Notes under the pieces: generated by a model
Told to the model about the DNA's origin: nothing
The model's database searches: none
The model's input: only the letters and a program-made list of their open reading frames with translations
NCBI RefSeq assembly: GCF_017676345.1
Contig: NZ_JAFFZM010000036.1
Span: 1-53,081, forward strand
DNA from: Streptomyces smyrnaeus
Lineage (GTDB): Bacteria; Actinomycetota; Actinomycetes; Streptomycetales; Streptomycetaceae
DNA: 53,081 nucleotides
Direction: 5' to 3'
Shown here: one piece after another, positions 47,826-53,081 of the stretch
How positions within the stretch are numbered: position 1 is the stretch's first letter
Layout of the letters: every line of letters starts with the position of its first letter
Position numbers and translations under genes: made by a program

Positions 47826-49427
47826 GTGGCGGCTCGATCCGAAACCCATTCCGCGTCGTCCTCGGACGGTGACGGCGGGCCCGACGACGAACTCCTGCTC
47901 GCCGCGCTGCTCGACGGCATGGACGCCGCGTTGTGCGCCTTCGACGCCGACGGCGTGGTCACCCACTGGAACCGCGAGGCCGAGCGGATGCTGGGCTGGA
48001 CGCAGGAGGAGGCAGTCGGCCGCAAGGGTCTGGCCGGCTGGGCGGTGCGCCCGGCCGACGCCGAGGAGGTGGAGGGCCGGCTGCTCGACGCGATGCGTTC
48101 GCCCGGCCGGCAGGTCCACGAGTTCGCGCTGCTGACCAAGGACGGCGGGCGGGTGCTGGTGCGCATCCAGTCCTCGGGAGTCAGCGGCGCCGACGGTCGC
48201 CCCAAGGGCGTCTACTGCGCGTTCAGCGAAGTGCACGCCCAGATCGACCTGGAGCGCTGCATCGCGCTGAGCGAGGCACTGCTGGAGGACGCCTCCTGGG
48301 GGGTGGTCCTGGTCGACGCCGATCTGCGGCCCACCGTCGTGAACGCCTACGCGGCCCGGGCCTTCCGGGTGCCGGCCCGTGCCACCATGCTCGGCCGCCC
48401 GCTGGGCGAACTGCTGGAGCAGGGCATGGAGGAGCTGGAGGGCGCGCTCCAGCACGTGCTCGGCGAAGGAGCACCACCCGCGCCCGCCGAGATATGGGTG
48501 ACGCTGCGCCCGCACGGCGACCGCATGGCTGCGGGCCGCGCGCCCGCCGACACCGCGCCCGCCGACCGCGCCGACAGCGACCGGGCGGACGCCGACCCCG
48601 GGGCCGTCGACCCCAACGGCCGGAGCCGCCCCGCAGCCGGTGCGGGAGCGGGCCCCGACGAGGTCGAGGCGACCTCCGCCGGCACCGAGTCGGCGCGCCG
48701 CCGCTGCTGGCGCAGCGGCTTCCTGCGGCTGGCGTCACCGCTGGCGGAGGAGCCCGTGCCGTTGGGGGTCGCCTGGCTCTTCCAGGACGTCACCGCGCAG
48801 AAGCGGGCCGAGCGGGAGGCGGCCCGGCTGCGCTTCCGCGACGGCCAGTTGCACCGCGCGGCGCGCGCAGCGGCGGAGTGCGCGGACCCGATGGAGGCCG
48901 CATGCCTCCACCTGGAGTTCGCGCTGGCCGGTTTCGCCGACCACGCGCTGCTCGATCTGGTGGCCGAGCCCGGCCCCGAGCCCTCACGCACCCGGGACGC
49001 CTCGCTGGACGCGCTACCGCCCCGCGACCCCCGGCTGGTGCGGGCAGCGCTGGCCCCCGCCGTCGAGCGCGGTCGGCCGCCGTTCATCGAACCGGGCACC
49101 GCCAGCGGCATCCCCGTCGCCTACCCGGAGGGCCATCCGGCACTCCAGGCGTACCAGCGCTGCACATCCGTGCGCGCCAGCAGCGGCGAGCAGCGCGGGC
49201 CGGACGCCGTGGAGTGGGCACGGACCCGCAAGTGGCCGCAGGGCACCGTGCACGGGCTGTGCACGGTGCTGCGCTGCCGGGGCCGCTCGCTCGGCGTCGT
49301 CACCTTCCTGCGGGACGCGGGCCGCCGCCCCTTCGACAGGGAGGACGCGGACTACGCGGAGCAGATCGCCGCACACGTCGCGGCGGCAGCCGACCTGGCG
49401 GTCGCGCTGCAGGGAGATCAGCGGTAG
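47826..49427 (+). CDS. PAS and GAF domain sensor protein
   Basis: The GTG at 47826 follows AAGGGGGG at eight bases and gives 533 residues; a 600-residue form from ATG 47625 is possible. First PAS domain (about 20-140) has LDGMDAALCAFDADGVVTHW and ERMLGWTQEEAVGRKGL. A second PAS-like domain (about 140-330) has WGVVLVDADLRPTVVN and a Pro/Ala/Asp-rich insertion. The C-terminal GAF-like domain (about 340-530) ends DYAEQIAAHVAAAADLAVAL. No kinase, phosphatase or HTH output domain follows, unlike most Streptomyces PAS/GAF proteins. Its stop region overlaps the convergent SIS gene by ten bases. Signal unknown. Confidence 0.82.
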   Translation: MAARSETHSASSSDGDGGPDDELLLAALLDGMDAALCAFDADGVVTHWNREAERMLGWTQEEAVGRKGLAGWAVRPADAEEVEGRLLDAMRSPGRQVHEFALLTKDGGRVLVRIQSSGVSGADGRPKGVYCAFSEVHAQIDLERCIALSEALLEDASWGVVLVDADLRPTVVNAYAARAFRVPARATMLGRPLGELLEQGMEELEGALQHVLGEGAPPAPAEIWVTLRPHGDRMAAGRAPADTAPADRADSDRADADPGAVDPNGRSRPAAGAGAGPDEVEATSAGTESARRRCWRSGFLRLASPLAEEPVPLGVAWLFQDVTAQKRAEREAARLRFRDGQLHRAARAAAECADPMEAACLHLEFALAGFADHALLDLVAEPGPEPSRTRDASLDALPPRDPRLVRAALAPAVERGRPPFIEPGTASGIPVAYPEGHPALQAYQRCTSVRASSGEQRGPDAVEWARTRKWPQGTVHGLCTVLRCRGRSLGVVTFLRDAGRRPFDREDADYAEQIAAHVAAAADLAVALQGDQR

Positions 49428-50260
49428 AAGATCCGGTCCGCGTACTCGTCCATCACGTGCGCGTTCCAGTCGTGTCCGCCGTCCACGTTGCCCGAGCGCA
49501 GCATGGGCGGCTCGACGCCCCGGCGTACCAGCTCGTGCGTGGCGGTGGCGACGATCGCCTGCATCACCGCGCTCGCCACCACCGTGGAGGCGGGCGCGAA
49601 CGGCGCTCCGACGCCCTCGGCGGTCAGTTCGGCGTCACCGACGGCGATCCGGCTGTCCACGACGATGTCGCAGTGGTCCTTGAGGAAGGTGCCGGTGGTG
49701 TGCCGTGACCGGGTCTGCGCCGCGTACGCGACCGAGGTGACGCCGATGACCTTCAGGCCGAGCGCCCGTGCGTTGAGGGCCAGCTCCACGGGGAGCGCGT
49801 TGCGGCCGGAGAGGGAGATGACGATCAGTACGTCGCCGGCGCGCGCCGGGCTGGAGTCGAGCGCTGCCGCCGCCAGCCCGGAGACCCGCTCCAGCGCACT
49901 GCCGAGCGTGACGGGGGTGACGTCGACCCCGACGGCGCCGGGGACGTTCAGCAGGTTCATCACCGCGAGCCCGCCCGCCCGGTAGACGGTGTCCTGCGCC
50001 GGGAGGGAGGAGTGGCCCGCGCCGAAGGCGAAGATCCGGCCGCCGTCGGCGATGGTCTCGGCGAGCAGCTTGCCCGCCGCCTCGATGCCGGCCGCCTCGC
50101 CGTCCCGGACCTCCTTCAGCAGTGCGACAGCCGCGTCGAAGAATTCCCCGGCCGGCGTCCTGTCCGCACTCCTGTCCTGCCCAGCCCCCTCGACCTGCTC
50201 AGCTCCCTCAGCCTGCTCAGCCCTCCCGGCCTGCCCATCCCTCTCGGCCTGCTCGCCCAT
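49418..50260 (-). CDS. SIS-domain sugar-phosphate-binding protein
   Basis: 280 residues; ATG 50260 has GAAGGG six bases upstream. The first 35 residues are an EQAE/GAEQ repeat from short DNA repeats. The SIS fold follows: GGRIFAFGAGHSSLPAQDTV, VGVDVTPVTLGSALER, AGDVLIVISLSGRNALPVEL (phosphosugar loop) and LGLKVIGVTSVAYA. It ends with a conserved LRSGNVDGGHDWNAHVMDEY. It likely binds or isomerises an amino-sugar phosphate. The gene is convergent with the PAS gene and divergent from the iron-regulator gene. Confidence 0.9.
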   Translation of the reverse strand: MGEQAERDGQAGRAEQAEGAEQVEGAGQDRSADRTPAGEFFDAAVALLKEVRDGEAAGIEAAGKLLAETIADGGRIFAFGAGHSSLPAQDTVYRAGGLAVMNLLNVPGAVGVDVTPVTLGSALERVSGLAAAALDSSPARAGDVLIVISLSGRNALPVELALNARALGLKVIGVTSVAYAAQTRSRHTTGTFLKDHCDIVVDSRIAVGDAELTAEGVGAPFAPASTVVASAVMQAIVATATHELVRRGVEPPMLRSGNVDGGHDWNAHVMDEYADRIFYR

Positions 50261-50486
50261 CGCGTGCCCTTCGCATCCGTCACCGCGGACCGGGTGACGC
50301 CCACGGACATGCGCCGCACCCGATTCCGTTCCGTAGTACCGCGCTCACGGTGGGGTCCGGACCCTCTTCTGTCAACCGGCGGGCCGCAGCCGCGGCCACC
50401 GGCTCGCGGTCGGGACGGGGCGGTTGTCGGTGCGATGCGTCAGAATTGCTTCCAGGGCCACCGCACAACTGACTAGGGGCTACGCA

Positions 50487-51182
50487 ATGTCAGGACTCAT
50501 CGACACCACGGAGATGTATCTCCGCACCATCCTGGAGCTTGAGGAGGAAGGTGTGGTCCCGATGCGAGCCCGCATCGCCGAGCGCCTGGACCAGAGCGGT
50601 CCGACGGTCAGCCAGACCGTGGCCCGGATGGAGCGGGACGGACTGGTGACGGTCGCCGGGGACCGGCATCTGGAGCTGACCGAGGACGGCAGGCAGCTCG
50701 CCACCCGCGTGATGCGCAAGCACCGGCTGGCCGAGTGCCTGCTGGTCGACGTCATCGGACTGGAGTGGGAGCAGGTGCACGCCGAGGCGTGCCGCTGGGA
50801 GCACGTGATGAGCGAGGCGGTCGAGCGCCGCGTGCTGGACCTGCTGCGCCACCCCACGGAGTCGCCCTACGGCAACCCCATCCCCGGCCTCGAAGAGCTG
50901 GGCGAGAAGGCGGAGGCCGACCCGTTCCTGGGCGAAGGCCTCGTCAGCCTCAACGACGTGGAGACGGACGGCGACGGCAAGACCGTCGTGGTCCGCAGGA
51001 TCGGCGAGCCGATCCAGATGGACGCCCAACTGATGTACACCCTGCGGCGCGCCGGTGTGCAGCCGGGCGCGGTCGTCAGCGTCAACGCGGGCGCCGCGGG
51101 CGGCGTCCAGGTGGGCAGCAGCGGCGAGGCGGCGGAGCTCGGCACGGAGATCGCCGCGCACGTCTTCGTGGCCAAGCGCTGA
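50487..51182 (+). CDS. dmdR1: DtxR/IdeR-type iron-dependent repressor
   Basis: 231 residues from ATG 50487 (TAGGGG upstream). The N-terminal winged HTH reads DTTEMYLRTILELEEEG and IAERLDQSGPTVSQTVARME, as in DtxR and IdeR. Metal ligands are present: Met10 in TEMYL, His and Glu in MRKHRLAE, and HAEACRWEH with the His, Cys, Glu and His of both sites. A C-terminal SH3-like domain follows with NAGAAGGVQVGS. It represses siderophore and iron-uptake genes with ferrous iron, and Streptomyces members control desferrioxamine genes. I assign the dmdR1 name by similarity only. Confidence 0.94.
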   Translation: MSGLIDTTEMYLRTILELEEEGVVPMRARIAERLDQSGPTVSQTVARMERDGLVTVAGDRHLELTEDGRQLATRVMRKHRLAECLLVDVIGLEWEQVHAEACRWEHVMSEAVERRVLDLLRHPTESPYGNPIPGLEELGEKAEADPFLGEGLVSLNDVETDGDGKTVVVRRIGEPIQMDAQLMYTLRRAGVQPGAVVSVNAGAAGGVQVGSSGEAAELGTEIAAHVFVAKR

Positions 51183-51719
51183 CGCCCGCGGCGACCGGCC
51201 GGCCCGCCCCCGACAGATCGGGGAACCGCGCGGCCGGCCAGGACGTTCCGTACCCGGGGACGGCCGAGTGCGCCCCGGCGTGCCGACGGCCGCCCCGGCG
51301 CCCGGAGGCGCGCCGCGGCCTTCGGTGAGCGCCCACGCGCGTGGGCGTCTTCCCAAATTCTTCAGGCCGTACCAGAGTTGCCGGAACACGAGCGGCCATG
51401 TGCGTGCCGTGCGACGCTGCTGCCGGCGGAAGGGGAGCCATCGATGCTGTGTTCCGCGGGCCCCGCACCGCCCCACGTCGGGTGGGTGAGCAGCCGGGGC
51501 TCCGGCGCGTTCGGCCGCCGGAGCCCCGACTCCCCATGTCCCCCCGCGGCGACCCGGAGCCCCGAGCTCTCAAGGTCTGCCGCCCTCCCGGTTCCTGTCT
51601 CCCCCGGGGGACGGCGGGCAACCCCGCAGCGTTGTCACTCGAAGGTGGGGTATTCGCCGTGAGGACCGGCTGTTCGAATAAAGGTTCGATAGTCTGACGC
51701 GGCGGTCACAGGAGTGGGG
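51183..51719. other. Gene-poor region with two hairpins after the iron repressor
   Basis: 537 bases without a confident gene. CGCCCACGCG joined to its inverse (51330-51347) is a perfect 18-base palindrome followed by TCTTCCC. CGGGGCTCCGGC and GCCGGAGCCCCG (51495-51506, 51517-51528) form a perfect 12-base-pair stem. Both are probable terminators. An open frame 51398-51697 (ATG, 99 codons, starting MCVPCDAAAG) overlaps the second hairpin; it has no recognised family or good ribosome site and is not called. Confidence 0.6.
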
Positions 51720-52700
51720 GTGTCACGACGCATGGTGCGACGGATCGATGTGACGGGGGCGGACGGAATCGGGCTCGCCGCCTGGGAGTTCGCCGACCCG
51801 CCCAAGGCCGGTCCCGAAGCCCTGGCCGGCGTCGCCGCGCCAGGCGCGACGGAGCAGGCCCCCGGCTCCGGACGGCGGACCGACACACAGCGCCGCAAGC
51901 CCCCCGGAGTGCTTTTACTGCACGGACTCATGGGCCGCGCCTCGCACTGGGCAGGCACGGCCCGCTGGCTCGCCGACCGCTACCGCGCCGTCGCCCTCGA
52001 CCAACGCGGCCACGGCCGCAGCGACAAGCCACAGGAAGGACGCTACGACCGCGAGGCGTTCGTCGCCGACGCGGAGGCCGCACTCGAACAGCTCGAACTG
52101 GCCCCGGTGGCGCTCGTCGGCCATGCGATGGGCGCACTCACCGCCTGGCAACTCGCCGCCAAACGCCCCGACCTCGTCCAGGCCCTGGTGATCAGCGACA
52201 TGCGCGCCTCGGCACTCGGCGAGCAGTCCCAGCGCGAATGGGAGGAGTGGTTCAAGTCCTGGCCCGTCCCCTTCGCGACCCTCGCCGACGTACGCAGGTG
52301 GTTCGGCGAGGACGACCCCGCGCTGGAGCGCTCCCGCCCCTCGCGCGGTGAGTTCTTCGCCGAGGTGATGTCCGAACGCGAGGACGGCTGGCGGCCCACG
52401 TTCTCACCCGAAGTGATGATGCGGGTCCGCGAGGCGTGGGTGCACGACGCGCACTGGGACGAGTTGGCCCAGGTCCGCTGCCCCACCCTCGTCGTCCGCG
52501 GACTCGACGGCGAACTGGGCCGCGCCGAGGCCCAGGAGATGGTGCGGGTGCTGCCGCGGGGGATCTACGCGGAGGTGACCGAGGCCGGTCATCTCATCCA
52601 CTACGACCAGCCCGACGACTGGCGCCGCGTCGTAGAACCCTTCCTCCAAGCCACCCTCACCCTCCCGGCGGGTACGCCGCCCCCCGGGGCAACCCCATGA
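51720..52700 (+). CDS. Alpha/beta-hydrolase fold protein with Ala at the nucleophile position
   Basis: The GTG at 51720, with AGGAG six bases upstream, gives 326 residues. The fold is clear: LLLHGLMGRASHW, YRAVALDQRGHGRSDKP, AEAALEQLELAPVALVGHAM and PTLVVRGLDGELG, with the late His in EAGHLIHYDQ. The nucleophile elbow is GHAMG: Ala136 replaces the usual Ser. Asp and His of the triad are kept. Either it is non-hydrolytic, for example a ligand-binding or lyase-type member, or an unusual nucleophile is used. The last gene in the window; a long insert of about 25 residues precedes the first HG motif. Confidence 0.87.
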   Translation: MSRRMVRRIDVTGADGIGLAAWEFADPPKAGPEALAGVAAPGATEQAPGSGRRTDTQRRKPPGVLLLHGLMGRASHWAGTARWLADRYRAVALDQRGHGRSDKPQEGRYDREAFVADAEAALEQLELAPVALVGHAMGALTAWQLAAKRPDLVQALVISDMRASALGEQSQREWEEWFKSWPVPFATLADVRRWFGEDDPALERSRPSRGEFFAEVMSEREDGWRPTFSPEVMMRVREAWVHDAHWDELAQVRCPTLVVRGLDGELGRAEAQEMVRVLPRGIYAEVTEAGHLIHYDQPDDWRRVVEPFLQATLTLPAGTPPPGATP

Positions 52701-52720
52701 GGGCCGGTGCCCCCGCCTGC

Positions 52721-52825
52721 TTGTGGGGGCACGCCCCCTGACCCCCTCCGGCTGTCGCCGCCCCTGTTGTGGGGGCACGCCCTCGCTCCGCGGGGTGCGC
52801 CGCCCCTTGTTGTGGGGGCACGCCC
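52721..52825 (+). repeat. Triple repeat of a GC-rich hairpin unit
   Basis: TTGTGGGGGCACGCCC occurs at 52721-52736, 52767-52782 and 52810-52825, spaced 46 and 43 bases. Within each, GGGGGC-AC-GCCC forms a short hairpin. Similar GGGCTTCGCCC hairpins follow to about 52950. Units like this are common between Streptomyces genes and may be terminators or REP-like elements. Confidence 0.7.
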
Positions 52826-53081
52826 CCTTGCGTTTTCGGCTGCCGCCGAGGGGTCGTGTCGGGGGGCTCCGCCCCCAACCTTCGGCCGGGGGGACCCCCA
52901 CCCAACGGCCCCCCGCTAGGTGGGCTTCGCCCCCCTAGGACCCCCCTGCCCCCGAATGATCTGTCCTTTCTTTCGAGCGATCGGCGTGCTTGTTGCTGTC
53001 CATGGTTCGGCCGGTGACGACCCTGCGGGTCGAGTGTTGGTGCCACTCCGCCCGCACCGGCGTTACCGGTAACGCCGGGCG
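52826..53081. other. Right-edge region without a gene
   Basis: No frame here has convincing coding features. It contains further G/C-run hairpins to about 52950 and the perfect palindrome at 53057-53078. A gene whose promoter lies here may begin beyond the window. Confidence 0.5.
53057..53078. promoter_or_regulatory. Perfect 22-base palindrome at the right edge
   Basis: CCGGCGTTACC followed directly by GGTAACGCCGG. No loop bases are present, which favours a protein-binding site over an RNA hairpin, though a terminator is possible. The gene it might control is outside the window. Confidence 0.5.

Noticed and set aside
51398..51697. Possible 99-codon gene starting MCVPCDAAAG
   Set aside because: It overlaps a strong hairpin, has no good ribosome site and no recognised family; composition is Pro/Arg-rich as expected of random high-GC frames.
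52721..52825. CRISPR array
   Set aside because: Three 16-base units with GC-rich, mutually similar intervals and internal hairpins are dispersed-repeat-like, not spacer-separated repeats.

Overview
The window is chromosomal DNA from a high-GC actinomycete, almost certainly a Streptomyces or close relative. GC is very high with strong third-position GC bias, GTG and TTG starts are common, and there are Streptomyces-typical families (MmyB-type and DUF5753 HTH regulators, DUF397, DUF5994, DUF4232, ECF41 sigma factor, DmdR-type iron regulator, F420-type PPOX protein). I see no rRNA or tRNA gene, transposase, integrase or CRISPR array.

Layout. 0-12.8 kb: a truncated RNA 2',3'-cyclic phosphodiesterase, an aldo/keto reductase with its TetR regulator, a GDSL hydrolase, a secreted beta-propeller protein, an MmyB-type regulator divergent from an SDR-SDR-tautomerase operon, a TetR regulator divergent from a DrrAB-like ABC exporter with a clear palindromic operator, a PPOX-class protein, serC and an MmcQ/YjbR protein. 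12.9-17.6 kb: a large FAD/Fe-S 2-hydroxyacid dehydrogenase, an exported intradiol dioxygenase and an AraC regulator. 17.8-26.8 kb: a seven-gene, mostly overlapping operon (TIGR03084 protein, AtuA-like protein, carboxylase beta and alpha subunits, acyl-CoA dehydrogenase, enoyl-CoA hydratase, TetR) resembling acyclic-terpene or branched acyl-CoA catabolism and lacking an HMG-CoA lyase. A sodium:solute symporter follows.

28.6-36.4 kb is a stress and efflux zone: two paralogous AhpD-like proteins, Rrf2, AzoR plus SMR efflux with a TetR regulator, two divergent MarR regulators, an ECF41 sigma factor whose predicted promoter lies before its AhpD-like partner, a small hydrophobic protein, a PRC-barrel protein and DUF5994. 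Several operator palindromes can be read directly between divergent genes.

36.6-42.7 kb is the most unusual part. A three-gene cassette (a small helical WXG-like protein, an 813-residue DUF6571-like protein and a membrane-anchored protein) sits between a degenerate copy and an intact copy of an RsbW-like ATP-binding protein gene. The intact copy is divergent from an XRE (DUF5753) gene followed by two tandemly duplicated DUF397 genes, a WhiJ/AbaA-type arrangement.

42.8-52.7 kb returns to core-like genes: a DUF4232 lipoprotein, a lipoprotein with a possible GH-A glycosidase fold, citrate synthase, pdxH, a small RNA-like locus with an extreme Shine-Dalgarno and a 12-codon ORF, a PAS/GAF protein, a SIS-domain protein, a DmdR/IdeR iron repressor and an alpha/beta-hydrolase fold protein whose nucleophile is alanine. 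The last 380 bases hold GC-rich hairpin repeats and a perfect 22-base palindrome. All assignments come from reading the sequence and from memory of families; no database search was possible.
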